Assembly (NCBI GenBank): GCA_016285265.1
Contig: JAEEQL010000003.1
Coordinates: forward strand, 1 to 59,050
Length of the DNA: 59,050 nucleotides
Direction of reading: 5' to 3'
Source: Lachnospiraceae bacterium
Lineage (GTDB): Bacteria > Bacillota > Clostridia > Lachnospirales > Lachnospiraceae
The position numbers and the translations under genes were made by a program. The notes beneath the pieces are model-generated. The model ran no database searches, was not told the DNA's origin, and worked only from the letters and a program-made list of their open reading frames with translations. Positions within the stretch are counted from its first letter, which is position 1, and each line of letters begins with the position of its first letter. Below are positions 44,433 to 53,079 of this stretch, one piece after another.

Positions 44433-46523
44433 ATGTACAAGAAGTATGAAATGGACCTTGCCGGCAGAAAACTCGTTGTTGACATCGACAGAGTAGGTAA
44501 GCAGGCAAACGGCTGTGCGCTCATGCATTACGGTGATACCACCGTTCTTGCTACCGCAACGGCTTCAAGTGCTCCCAGGGACGGAATCGATTTCTTCCCT
44601 CTTTCTGTTGAGTACGAAGAGAAATACTACGCAGTAGGAAAACTTCCCGGAGGTTTCAATAAGCGTGAGGGAAAGGCAAGCGAGAATGCGGTTCTTACCA
44701 GCCGTGTCATCGACCGCCCCATGAGACCTCTTTTCCCCAAGGATTATCGTAACGATGTAACTCTTGACTGCATGGTCATGAGCGTTGATCCCGAGTGCAG
44801 ACCCGAGCTTGTCGCAATGCTCGGTGCAGCGATCTCAACCTGCATCTCCGATATTCCTTTCGACGGCCCCTGCGCAATGACCCAGGTTGGCATGAAGGAC
44901 GGAGAGTTCGTGATCAATCCTTCCCAGGAAGTATGGGACAAGGGTGACCTCAAGCTCACCGTTGCATCCACCAAGCAGAAGGTCATCATGATCGAGGCAG
45001 GTGCAAATGAGATCCCCGAAGCTAAGATGCTCGAGGCTATCTACATGGCACACGACATCAACCAGACAATCATCGCTTTCATCGACAAGATCGTCGCAGA
45101 GGTAGGAAAGAAGAAGCATGAGTACACCTCTTGTGCGATCCCTGCCGAGATGTTCGAGAAGATGAAGGAGATCGTTCCTCCCGCTGAGATGGAGACCGCT
45201 GTCTTCACCGATGACAAGCAGACCAGAGAGGGCAACATCGCAGAGATCACCGAGCGTCTCAAGGAAGCTTTCGCAGACAACGAGGATTACCTTGCAGTTC
45301 TCGGCGAGGCAGTATATCAGTACGAAAAGAAGACCGTAAGAAAGATGATCCTCAAGGATCACAAGAGACCCGACGGACGTGAGATCACCCAGATCAGACC
45401 TCTTTCCGCTGAGGTTGATATCATCCCCAGAGTTCACGGTTCGGCTATGTTCACCAGAGGTCAGACCCAGATCTGTGACGTTACCACTCTCGCTCCTCTT
45501 TCCGAGGCTCAGAGAGTTGAAGGACTTGATCCTTACGTTACAGAGAAGAGATATATCCACCAGTACAATTTCCCCTCATATTCGGTTGGCGAGACCAAGG
45601 TCAGCCGCGGTCCCGGACGTCGTGAGATCGGACACGGTGCTCTTGCAGAGCGTGCACTTCTCCCCGTTCTTCCCAGCCCCGAGGAGTTCCCTTATGCCAT
45701 CAGATGCGTATCCGAGACCTTCGAGTCCAACGGATCCACCTCAATGGCTTCAACCTGCGCATCCTGCATGTCCCTCATGGCAGCAGGTGTTCCCATCAAG
45801 AAGATGGTAGCAGGTATCTCATGCGGACTTGTTACCGGTGAGACCGATGACGATTTCGTACTCCTTACCGACATCCAGGGTCTCGAGGACTTCTTCGGAG
45901 ACATGGACTTCAAGGTAACCGGTACCACCGAAGGAATCACCGCTATCCAGATGGACATCAAGATCCACGGACTTACCAGACCTATCGTAGAAGGCGCTAT
46001 CGCAAGATGCCGTGATGCAAGACTCTTCATCATGGATACCTGCATGAAGCCCGCTATCGCAGCACCCCGTGCAGAGGTCGGCAAGTATGCTCCCAAGATC
46101 GTTTCCATCAATATCGATCCCGAGAAGATCGGTGATGTTGTCGGACAGCGCGGCAAGACCATCAACGAGATCATTGCACGCACCGGTGTTAAGATCGACA
46201 TCGATGAGAGCGGAAGAGTTGATATCTGCGGAACCGACAAAGAGGGAATGGACAAGGCCATCGATATGGTCAAGATCATCACCACCGAGTTCGAAGAGGG
46301 ACAGGTTTTCAAGGGAAAGGTTGTTTCCATCAAGGAGTTCGGAGCATTCGTTGAGTTCGCTCCCGGCAAGGAGGGAATGGTCCACATTTCCAAGATCGCC
46401 AAGGAGAGAGTTGAGCATGTCGAGGATTATCTTACCCTCGGAGATATCGTTACCGTTAAGTGCCTCGGAAAGGACAAGATGGGACGTATCAGCTTCTCTA
46501 TGAAGGATGTAGCTCAGAACTGA
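44433..46523 (+). CDS. pnp: Polyribonucleotide nucleotidyltransferase (PNPase)
   Basis: PNPase is a 3'-to-5' phosphorolytic exoribonuclease that degrades mRNA. The 696-residue protein has two RNase PH domains, the second with FTRGQTQ and SNGSTSMAS, followed by a KH domain (GDVVGQRGKTINEIIARTG) and an S1 domain (VFKGKVVSIKEFGAFVEF). AAGGAGG lies before the ATG. A strong terminator follows. The hairpin-rich spacer upstream suggests autoregulation. Confidence 0.98.
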   Translation: MYKKYEMDLAGRKLVVDIDRVGKQANGCALMHYGDTTVLATATASSAPRDGIDFFPLSVEYEEKYYAVGKLPGGFNKREGKASENAVLTSRVIDRPMRPLFPKDYRNDVTLDCMVMSVDPECRPELVAMLGAAISTCISDIPFDGPCAMTQVGMKDGEFVINPSQEVWDKGDLKLTVASTKQKVIMIEAGANEIPEAKMLEAIYMAHDINQTIIAFIDKIVAEVGKKKHEYTSCAIPAEMFEKMKEIVPPAEMETAVFTDDKQTREGNIAEITERLKEAFADNEDYLAVLGEAVYQYEKKTVRKMILKDHKRPDGREITQIRPLSAEVDIIPRVHGSAMFTRGQTQICDVTTLAPLSEAQRVEGLDPYVTEKRYIHQYNFPSYSVGETKVSRGPGRREIGHGALAERALLPVLPSPEEFPYAIRCVSETFESNGSTSMASTCASCMSLMAAGVPIKKMVAGISCGLVTGETDDDFVLLTDIQGLEDFFGDMDFKVTGTTEGITAIQMDIKIHGLTRPIVEGAIARCRDARLFIMDTCMKPAIAAPRAEVGKYAPKIVSINIDPEKIGDVVGQRGKTINEIIARTGVKIDIDESGRVDICGTDKEGMDKAIDMVKIITTEFEEGQVFKGKVVSIKEFGAFVEFAPGKEGMVHISKIAKERVEHVEDYLTLGDIVTVKCLGKDKMGRISFSMKDVAQN

Positions 46524-46542
46524 TAAACGGTTTGGCACACGG

Positions 46543-46573
46543 ACGGGCCCGCTTTTAAACGGGCCCGTTTTTT
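46543..46573 (+). terminator. Terminator of pnp
   Basis: A 9-bp G/C-rich perfect stem (46543-46551 with 46560-46568) is followed by a run of T residues. Confidence 0.92.
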
Positions 46574-46617
46574 ATCAGATGACCGCGTGCGGCACTGCTT
46601 CGTAAAGGATCGGAATT

Positions 46618-47481
46618 ATGTTTGGTTACACTACAGTCAATAAACCGGAGATGAAGTTCAAAGAGTATGATCTGTACCATTCATACTACTGCGGGCTCTG
46701 CGCCGTTCTTAAGAAAAAGTATGGACTCACGGGTGAGTTCACGCTTTCTTACGACGGTGCTTTTTTATGTACTCTTTTATGCGATCTCTACGATATGAAG
46801 GATGAGATATCCGACAGGAAATGCATCGTCCACCCCGGAGTAAAGCATGTCATAAGGACCAATCCCGCAACCGATTACGCCGCAGATATGAATGTGCTCA
46901 TGGCAATGTTCAAATGCCGCGACGACTGGAACGATGACCGTAAGCTTTCCGCAAAAATGCTCGCCGGGATCCTTGACGGCAAGACAAAGAAGATCAGGGA
47001 CAGGTACGAAAGCAAGATAAATGTTATAACCGAAGCAATCACAGCGATAGATGAGCTTGAAAGAAAGGGGCAGTACGATCCCGAAGAGATGGCTTATCAG
47101 TTCGGCAGATGCATGGCGGAGGTTTATGCATACAGAGAGGATGAATGGGAGAAGTATTTAAGGCCCTTCGGAGATCATCTCGGACGTGCGGTCTACCTTA
47201 TGGATGCATATGAGGATATCTACCGCGATGTAAAAAAGGGAAGATACAATCCGTTTATAAATATTTACGAAAAGAATGATTTCGAGAACATCGCCCGCGA
47301 GATGGTGACAGTGCATCTTCAGGAGGCTTGCATTGCATTTGAAAAGATGCCTCTTATCGAAAATGTGGACATACTGAGGAATATCCTTTATTCGGGAATA
47401 TGGATCAGGTTCAACATCGCTGCCGGAAAGCGCGGTCCGGTGTCTGCGGAAGAGGGCGGAAAAGAAGGAGCGGATAAATGA
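46618..47481 (+). CDS. DUF5685-like protein with isoprenoid-synthase-type aspartate motifs
   Basis: The 287-residue protein looks like the DUF5685 family, with [17 protein letters not shown] near the N-terminus and GRYNPF near the end. It has two aspartate-rich motifs: DDWND at residues 102-106 and DAYEDIYRD at 196-204. In class I isoprenoid synthases such motifs bind metal and diphosphate, so a related fold is possible; that is my inference. No membrane segment is seen. No clear promoter or strong ribosome binding site (AAAGGA) is obvious. It overlaps the J-protein gene by four bases, so they are coupled. Confidence 0.65.
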   Translation: MFGYTTVNKPEMKFKEYDLYHSYYCGLCAVLKKKYGLTGEFTLSYDGAFLCTLLCDLYDMKDEISDRKCIVHPGVKHVIRTNPATDYAADMNVLMAMFKCRDDWNDDRKLSAKMLAGILDGKTKKIRDRYESKINVITEAITAIDELERKGQYDPEEMAYQFGRCMAEVYAYREDEWEKYLRPFGDHLGRAVYLMDAYEDIYRDVKKGRYNPFINIYEKNDFENIAREMVTVHLQEACIAFEKMPLIENVDILRNILYSGIWIRFNIAAGKRGPVSAEEGGKEGADK

Positions 47482-48209
47482 CGGATCCTTACAAGATTCT
47501 CGGTGTTGCTCCCACAGCCTCCGAGGATGAGATCAAAAAAGCATACAGAAAGCTCTCAAGGCTTTATCATCCCGATTCCAACATGAACAAATCTGAACTT
47601 GAGAAGAAGGCGGCCGAAGAGAAGTTCAAGGCTGTTCAGGCCGCATACGAGGCTATTATCGACGGCAAGGTTGATCCGAGGGTTTACAGGAGTTCATCAT
47701 CGTCCTCCTCATCATCTTCATCCGGATCGTCATACGGAAGAACTTATCAGGGATACGGTGCCGGAGGTACATCCTACAGCGGTTACAGAAGGAACAGTTC
47801 CGCCGGCTACGGTGAGACGGATGCACAGCTTGATGCCGTTTCGAATTTCATAGCAAACGGACTTCTCGGAGAAGCAAGAACTCTTCTCGACAGCATCGAT
47901 CCTTCACTGAGGAATGCCAGATGGTATTACTACAGTGCCATCACCTACGAAAGGATGGGAAACAGAACTCAGGCTCTGTATCATTCAAGAGCCGCCGCGT
48001 CAATGGAGCCCTCCAATTCGGAATATTCGGTACTGTATGATTATCTTACCGGAGGTCCCTTTACGAGAAGTACAAGGGACAGTGCGGCAAATTACACGGG
48101 ATGGTATAATGACAGGAGAAACACATACGGCTACGGCAATACCAATGTCACCGGATGCTGTAATACCTGCATAAACCTGTTCCTTTGCGCAAGCTGTCTC
48201 GGATGCTGA
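47478..48209 (+). CDS. J-domain protein with Ser-rich linker, TPR-like repeat and Cys-rich tail
   Basis: The 243-residue protein has a J domain at residues 1-70 with the HPD motif at 31-33, which stimulates a DnaK-type chaperone. A run of serines (about 75-90) leads into a Tyr/Gly-rich linker, then a helical segment (about 115-195) that looks like one or two TPR units. The last 20 residues are Cys-rich (CCNTC, CASCLGC), maybe for metal or lipid attachment. It overlaps the DUF5685 gene (ATGA) and is followed by a membrane coiled-coil gene 18 bases on. The client is unknown; its operon partner is the best guess. Confidence 0.8.
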   Translation: MTDPYKILGVAPTASEDEIKKAYRKLSRLYHPDSNMNKSELEKKAAEEKFKAVQAAYEAIIDGKVDPRVYRSSSSSSSSSSSGSSYGRTYQGYGAGGTSYSGYRRNSSAGYGETDAQLDAVSNFIANGLLGEARTLLDSIDPSLRNARWYYYSAITYERMGNRTQALYHSRAAASMEPSNSEYSVLYDYLTGGPFTRSTRDSAANYTGWYNDRRNTYGYGNTNVTGCCNTCINLFLCASCLGC

Positions 48210-48227
48210 TGAAAAAAGGAGGATACC

Positions 48228-48686
48228 ATGGAAAACGAACTCATAAAACTCCGCAAGTCCCTGCGGGCAACACAGACCCTCTGTATCCTCATACTTGTAA
48301 TGTTCCTTGCTCTGATCGTTATTCTTTTGCAGGGACTCAGGATGTTCCTTGACTACAAAAAGGATATCGACACAGCCTTTGCGGTGGTAAAGGAATTAAA
48401 AAAAGCCGATCTTCCCCAGCTCGCCGAGGATATCCACAATACATCCGAAGCGATAAATGCGGTTGACTGGAATGCGCTTTCGACACAGTTAAATGAGCTT
48501 GATCTTCAGGAGATCAGGACCACGATCGAATCCCTCGACCTCGATCAGATCAACGATACTTTGGGACAGCTGGATCTCGATGAGATCACGGAGCAACTGA
48601 GTGAACTTGATATCGAGAAGATCAATGATACGATGGACCAGATCCAGTCGGCACTCGAAAAACTCGACAAATTCGGATTCTTCTAA
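48228..48686 (+). CDS. Membrane-anchored coiled-coil protein with 12-residue repeats
   Basis: The 152-residue protein has one membrane segment at about residues 17-41 and a long helical tail. Residues 88-135 hold four repeats of 12 residues of the pattern LxxLDLxxIxxT (for example LNELDLQEIRTT), with a looser fifth copy. An AAAGGAGG site lies before the ATG. It is the third gene of the DUF5685/J-protein set and ends at a terminator. No family is known to me. The repeats suggest a rod or oligomer next to the membrane. Confidence 0.7.
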   Translation: MENELIKLRKSLRATQTLCILILVMFLALIVILLQGLRMFLDYKKDIDTAFAVVKELKKADLPQLAEDIHNTSEAINAVDWNALSTQLNELDLQEIRTTIESLDLDQINDTLGQLDLDEITEQLSELDIEKINDTMDQIQSALEKLDKFGFF

Positions 48687-48713
48687 AACGCAGCCCGGCC
48701 CGGATAAAAAAAC

Positions 48714-48753
48714 AAGGACGCATTCCCGCCCAATACGGTGATGCGTCCTTTTT
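48714..48753. terminator. Bidirectional terminator between the coiled-coil gene and nrdG
   Basis: A 10-bp perfect stem (48714-48723 with 48741-48750) has T residues after it on the plus strand and, on the minus strand, a G and seven T. It can end both the plus-strand operon and nrdG. Confidence 0.85.
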
Positions 48754-48771
48754 GCCTGATCATATTTTTTT

Positions 48772-48807
48772 ATGAAACGGAGGCTTACACTGTTTCCCCC
48801 GTTTTAT
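48772..48807. repeat. Truncated GGGGACGG-type palindromic element (copy C)
   Basis: ATGAAACGG (48772-48780) pairs with CCGTTTTAT (48799-48807) with one G-T pair. The loop holds GGCTTACACTGTTT (48782-48795), which differs by one base from the core of the copies at 14942 and 23332. The G-run arms are mostly missing. Confidence 0.55.
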
Positions 48808-48816
48808 CATCTTTCC

Positions 48817-49347
48817 TTACCTGAGGTTGCTTTCGTCACAGAGCACCGTCTTTCCTTCCGCAAGGGATTTTTTCACATCTATGAGTCTCTGGTTTGCGCT
48901 TCCGCGGAATTTGAGATTAAGATTTTTCTCCTTCAGTATGAATTCCCCGTCAACGATGACATCCAAAAGGGGCAGGAGATTCTTTACTATCTCGTCATCC
49001 TTGGCCCACTCGAGGATCTCGGTATCGAAAGTATATCCGCTGTAGAGCCATATGGTCTTTTCCGGGAATCTTTCACGGAGCTTTTTGGCAAGAGAGAATA
49101 CGAAGGGCCTGTTTTCGGGTTCCATCGGTTCACCGCCGAGGAAGGTAAAGCCGGAGATATAATCGGGTGCCATGGCGTCCAGAAGGGACTGCTCGACTTC
49201 GGCGGTATATACCTGACCGAACGTAAAATCCCATGTTTTGGCGTTAAAGCAGCCTTCGCAATGATGACGGCATCCGCTGACGAAAAGGGAAACCCTTACT
49301 CCGGGGCCGTCCGCAACATCACATTTTTTTATCTCGCCGTAATACAT
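48817..49347 (-). CDS. nrdG: Anaerobic ribonucleotide reductase activase NrdG
   Basis: NrdG is the radical-SAM enzyme that makes the glycyl radical on the anaerobic class III reductase NrdD. The 176-residue protein has the iron-sulfur motif CRHHCEGC (C26, C30, C33) after an N-terminal DGPGVRVSLF stretch, and TFLGGEPM for SAM binding. The start at 49347 is fixed by GGAG seven bases upstream; a longer reading has no site. It is the only gene of its block on this strand. No nrdD is in the window, so the pair is split or nrdD lies elsewhere. Confidence 0.93.
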   Translation of the reverse strand: MYYGEIKKCDVADGPGVRVSLFVSGCRHHCEGCFNAKTWDFTFGQVYTAEVEQSLLDAMAPDYISGFTFLGGEPMEPENRPFVFSLAKKLRERFPEKTIWLYSGYTFDTEILEWAKDDEIVKNLLPLLDVIVDGEFILKEKNLNLKFRGSANQRLIDVKKSLAEGKTVLCDESNLR

Positions 49348-49383
49348 ATGTATTCTCCATAAACTGATCAACCGAACAATAAT

Positions 49384-49412
49384 ACTATAATTTTTAAAAT
49401 CTGATTTTTCAA
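49384..49412 (-). promoter_or_regulatory. Promoter of nrdG
   Basis: On the minus strand, TTGAAA (49412-49407) and TATAGT (49389-49384) are 17 bases apart, 37 bases before the ATG. Confidence 0.65.
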
Positions 49413-49444
49413 TGATTTTATTGGGCAAAAAGACGTGCCCGATA

Positions 49445-49453
49445 TGCTATAAT
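49445..49453 (+). promoter_or_regulatory. Extended -10 promoter for the second DUF6056 gene
   Basis: TGCTATAAT is a perfect -10 box with the TGn extension. No good -35 box is present at the right distance, which is usual for extended -10 promoters. Confidence 0.55.
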
Positions 49454-49501
49454 ATATAGGTTTATTGAATTTTTAACATCTTTTTGCGGATCAGGGCAGG
49501 A

Positions 49502-50971
49502 ATGAAATTTTTGGAAGGCAAAAAAAGCATAATTGCATCGGTTGTACTTGTCACCGCCGCATCGGCTGCGGTGCTGCTTCCGTTATTCGTGATCGCTTTT
49601 TTCGGTTATCCGTCTGCGGATGATTTTTCTTTTGTCGCACCGGTTTACCGCGCGCATTTAAACGGTGAAGGATTATTCGGACTGCTGAAGGCATCGTTTG
49701 ACAACGCGGTCTGGTACTACAGGAACTGGCAGGGCAGGTATACCGATAATCTGGTCTATTCTCTCGGCTGGGGAACTGCTTTTCCGAAGCTGTATTTTCT
49801 GGGCGCATGGATCATGCTGATCTCATTTTTTGCCGTCAGTATTTTTACGGTCACCTGCTTTTTGAAGGATTTCTTTAAGCTTTCAAAAGCAAGGGCATAT
49901 GTGTGTGCTTCCATATTTACGTTGATGCAGATACTGTATCTGCCTTACCCTTCGCAGGGGTTTTACTGGTATACCGGTGCAAGCTCCTATACCCTGACGT
50001 ATACTTTTCTCTTCCTGCTCGGATATCTGGTATGGAGAATTGGCAGGGACGGAGGAAAGCCGCGTTATGTTGCGGCTGCGGCGTTCTGCATATTATTCGT
50101 GGCCGGAAGCAATTATTCCACGGCGCTTCTGGGTATTGAGATCATGGTGCTTGTTCTTGCATTAAAGCTTTTCATGCATGGAAAGTGGAAGATACATCTT
50201 GCCCTTACTGCCGAATATCTGATTCTTTTCGGCGTAAATGCCCTGGCACCGTCAAATGGTACGAGACTCGGTGCGGTTGAGATAATGAGCCCGCCCGATG
50301 CCGTTATTGCATCGTTTAAGCAGTCACCCGTATTTATCAGGGAGTGGATGCATATACCTGTATTCCTTATGCTGCTTGCCATATTGTGGCTGGTACTGCC
50401 GTATCTGGGAAACGGCGGAAAATACAGGCTTCCCCTGCTTTATACCATGGTAACGTTCTGCCTGTTCACTTCCATCATCACGCCGCCTTTTTATGCCGGC
50501 AGTACATGGGGACCGGGACGTCTGATCAATACGATGTATTTTGCATATTATTTTATGCTCTGCAGCAATATGATCTATTGGGCGGGATGGATCAAAGCGA
50601 AGATTCTTGACAAAAAGTCAGCATCTGTGCAGAGCGAAAAGGGTGTTTTTTCCGACGGATATATGCTTGTCGTGCTTGCGGTATTTGGCGTATGCATGAT
50701 GGGATGTCTGAAGTATTACAGTCTCATGTCCACATCTTCGACCGGCGCACTGATGTCACTGGTTAAAGGCGAAGCTGCGGTTTTTAAGGCGGAAAATGAG
50801 GCCAGATGGGCACTCTACGAAGATCCGGACCTGACTGCCGTCATCGTTCCGGATTATTCGGTAAAACCGAATATTCTGTATCAGGATGATATCTCCGATG
50901 ACCGCACTGACTGGAGAAATACATCCGTTGCATCGTTTTTCGGTAAAGAATGGGTAGAACTCGAGCATTAG
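49502..50971 (+). CDS. DUF6056-like polytopic membrane protein (second of two)
   Basis: The 489-residue protein has the same plan as the one at 15802: a first membrane segment, then PSADDFSF, an aromatic loop (RNWQGRYTD), QGFYWYTGA, and about ten membrane segments. The two are paralogues with low but clear similarity at the motifs. They may be GT-C-type glycosyltransferases, which is inferred. The start at 49502 has only a weak GCAGGA site; an in-frame TTG at 49484 is possible. An extended -10 promoter lies upstream. It precedes map and an SGNH-like gene. Confidence 0.75.
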   Translation: MKFLEGKKSIIASVVLVTAASAAVLLPLFVIAFFGYPSADDFSFVAPVYRAHLNGEGLFGLLKASFDNAVWYYRNWQGRYTDNLVYSLGWGTAFPKLYFLGAWIMLISFFAVSIFTVTCFLKDFFKLSKARAYVCASIFTLMQILYLPYPSQGFYWYTGASSYTLTYTFLFLLGYLVWRIGRDGGKPRYVAAAAFCILFVAGSNYSTALLGIEIMVLVLALKLFMHGKWKIHLALTAEYLILFGVNALAPSNGTRLGAVEIMSPPDAVIASFKQSPVFIREWMHIPVFLMLLAILWLVLPYLGNGGKYRLPLLYTMVTFCLFTSIITPPFYAGSTWGPGRLINTMYFAYYFMLCSNMIYWAGWIKAKILDKKSASVQSEKGVFSDGYMLVVLAVFGVCMMGCLKYYSLMSTSSTGALMSLVKGEAAVFKAENEARWALYEDPDLTAVIVPDYSVKPNILYQDDISDDRTDWRNTSVASFFGKEWVELEH

Positions 50972-51029
50972 ACCGGTCCTGCCATAAAAATATAAGTGAG
51001 TTTATGCTCACGGATAACGGAGAGCAAAA

Positions 51030-51959
51030 ATGGGTAATAACGCAAGCGGACTTTGTCCCGAAATGGCAAAGCATTCGGAAGACCTGGTAAGGCACCTGAG
51101 CAGAAATGATGCGTGCTGGTGCGGAAGCGGCAAAAAGTATAAGACCTGCCATGCTGCATTTGACGATAAGATCAAAAAACTCTCGCTTTCGGGCAAGATC
51201 ACCCCGGATCACAGTATCATCAAGACTCCGGAGCAGATAGAGAAGATCAGGGAATCCTGCAAGATCAATATTGCGATCCTTGACCGCATCGAAAAAGAGA
51301 TTCATGAGGGAATGCCCACATCCGAGATCGACAGGATCGTTTACGATATGAGCATGGAAGCCGGTGCGATCCCCGCACCCCTTAACTACGAAGGATATCC
51401 CTACAGTGTCTGCACATCGGTCAACGAGCAGGTCTGCCACGGATTTCCCTCCGACAAGGTCATCTTAACAAACGGAGATATCGTAAACGTAGACTGTTCC
51501 ACAATCCTTAACGGTTTCTTTTCCGATTCCTCGAGAATGTTCTGCATAGGCGAGGTTTCCGAGAAAAAGAAAAGACTCGTTCAGATCACGAAGGAAGCCT
51601 GCTATGAGGGGTTAAAATATGCCAAGCCCTGGGGCTATCTCGGTGATGTCGGACAGGCCGTGCACGATTACGTTTATGACAACGGCTACTCGATAGTCAG
51701 GGAGATCGGCGGACACGGTGTCGGCCTTGAATTCCACGAAGATCCCTGGGTGGGATACCACTCGAGAAAGGGCACGGAGATGCTCCTTGTGCCCGGAATG
51801 ATCTTCACCATCGAGCCCATGGTCAATATGGGAAAGGAAGACATCGTAACGGACAAGATAAATGGCTGGGAGGTTTCCACCAAGGATGGAATGCCCTCCG
51901 CACAGTGGGAGATAATGGTACTTATAACCGAGGACGGAAACGAAGTTCTCTGCTGGTAA
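51030..51959 (+). CDS. map: Methionine aminopeptidase with N-terminal SEC-C zinc motif
   Basis: The enzyme removes the first methionine from new proteins. The 309-residue protein is longer than the basic type I (about 250) because of an N-terminal SEC-C zinc motif (C29, C31, C40, H41 in DACWCGSGKKYKTCH), which may bind the ribosome. The metal ligands are all present: D155, D166, H229, E262 and E294. GGAGAG precedes the ATG. It is followed nine bases later by the SGNH-like gene. A second, shorter Map is often encoded next to adk in Clostridia, so this may be an extra copy. Confidence 0.93.
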   Translation: MGNNASGLCPEMAKHSEDLVRHLSRNDACWCGSGKKYKTCHAAFDDKIKKLSLSGKITPDHSIIKTPEQIEKIRESCKINIAILDRIEKEIHEGMPTSEIDRIVYDMSMEAGAIPAPLNYEGYPYSVCTSVNEQVCHGFPSDKVILTNGDIVNVDCSTILNGFFSDSSRMFCIGEVSEKKKRLVQITKEACYEGLKYAKPWGYLGDVGQAVHDYVYDNGYSIVREIGGHGVGLEFHEDPWVGYHSRKGTEMLLVPGMIFTIEPMVNMGKEDIVTDKINGWEVSTKDGMPSAQWEIMVLITEDGNEVLCW

Positions 51960-51968
51960 AAGGAAAAC

Positions 51969-52979
51969 ATGAGCAGATCGAGGATCATTCATCTGATCTT
52001 TGCGCTTTCGGCGCTTGCCATTGCGGTAGCGCTCATCGCAAGGGTAAAGGGATGGATAAGGGTCGTGACACTGGGCGATATATCGGGCTCCGACGAGCAG
52101 GTCGCCAATGTGGAATCACATGACCATATCATGCCCCTTACGGATGAAGAATACAATCTCATACGCCAGAATGAGGAGACGATCCTGATACTGGGAAATG
52201 CCCCCTTCGCCGACATGCGTGAGGAAGAAGAGGGCCTGGCTTCAATGCTTGAAAAAGTTTCCGGAGCAACCGTAATAAACTGCGCAGTGAGCGGCTCCTA
52301 TGTCGGTATGACGGAGCCTTCGTTTGATTATACGAATAATCCGATGAATATTTTTTCACCGTATTATCTTGCGTGCGTCGCCTGTACAGGGCAGGATTAT
52401 TCGCACGATCTTGCCGAATCGGAAAGAGTGCTCGGTCCTTCTTTTCCCGAAGAGGGCGAAAGTGTTCTGGGGACTCTGAAGGAGCTGGATATCGCATCTG
52501 TCGATGTGATCGTATTTTTCTATGACGGGGACGATTACTTAAGGTCTGCGCCCACGGGGCTTGACGACTCCAAGTATTCGGATCCGTTTTCGACCTATAT
52601 CGGGGTATTTTCATCCACTGTGGAGCTTTTTAAGACATATGCGCCGAGGGCCAGGATAATCGTAATGTCTGCCCCGTATATGTATATGGTGTCGGCGGAC
52701 GGAACACTTGAAGCCTGCGAAGATCACCCCAATTCCCAGGGTGCGGATCTTTCGGATTATGTGCTCGGACTGTACCGCATGTGCGTTGAAAGCTATGATA
52801 TAAGCTTTGTCGACAATTATTACACCGGCATCAGTTACGGAAGCGGGGATGCGTTCCTTTCGAACGGAAGGTACCTCAATGAGGACGGAAGAAAACTGAT
52901 GATAAACAGGCTGATGTATGCGCTGACTTACTACGATGCTGAAAACCTCGGAAATGTCGATTATGAGGGTCCGAAATAG
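51969..52979 (+). CDS. SGNH-fold protein with missing catalytic residues, membrane-anchored
   Basis: The 336-residue protein has one N-terminal membrane segment (about 7-25) and an outside or periplasm-like domain with an SGNH/GDSL hydrolase pattern. Strand one is ILILGNAPFAD (72-81), where GDS should be; here it reads GNA, so the serine is missing. NCAVSGS (104-110) fits block II. FFYDGDDY replaces the GxN(D) block, and YLNEDGRKLM stands where the DxxH block should be, with no histidine. All main catalytic residues seem lost, so it is likely a binding protein. The start is nine bases after map. What it binds is unknown. Confidence 0.6.
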   Translation: MSRSRIIHLIFALSALAIAVALIARVKGWIRVVTLGDISGSDEQVANVESHDHIMPLTDEEYNLIRQNEETILILGNAPFADMREEEEGLASMLEKVSGATVINCAVSGSYVGMTEPSFDYTNNPMNIFSPYYLACVACTGQDYSHDLAESERVLGPSFPEEGESVLGTLKELDIASVDVIVFFYDGDDYLRSAPTGLDDSKYSDPFSTYIGVFSSTVELFKTYAPRARIIVMSAPYMYMVSADGTLEACEDHPNSQGADLSDYVLGLYRMCVESYDISFVDNYYTGISYGSGDAFLSNGRYLNEDGRKLMINRLMYALTYYDAENLGNVDYEGPK

Positions 52980-52990
52980 TGCCGTTTTAC

Positions 52991-53019
52991 TTGATGAAAT
53001 AGCCGTTTGATAGTAAAAT
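52991..53019 (+). promoter_or_regulatory. Promoter of the hybrid histidine kinase
   Basis: TTGATG at 52991-52996 and TAAAAT at 53014-53019 are 17 bases apart. The start codon is 61 bases past the -10 box. Confidence 0.65.
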
Positions 53020-53079
53020 ATTTACGATTGTGCCTTTCTGTGCAATTGAGCGCTTTTGACTATTCGGGGGAGTATTCGT

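Noticed and set aside
47690-47735. Short tandem repeat (serine codons) as a possible mobile or phase-variable repeat
   Set aside because: The codons vary among TCA, TCG, TCC and TCT, so it codes a Ser linker and is not a slippage-prone repeat.
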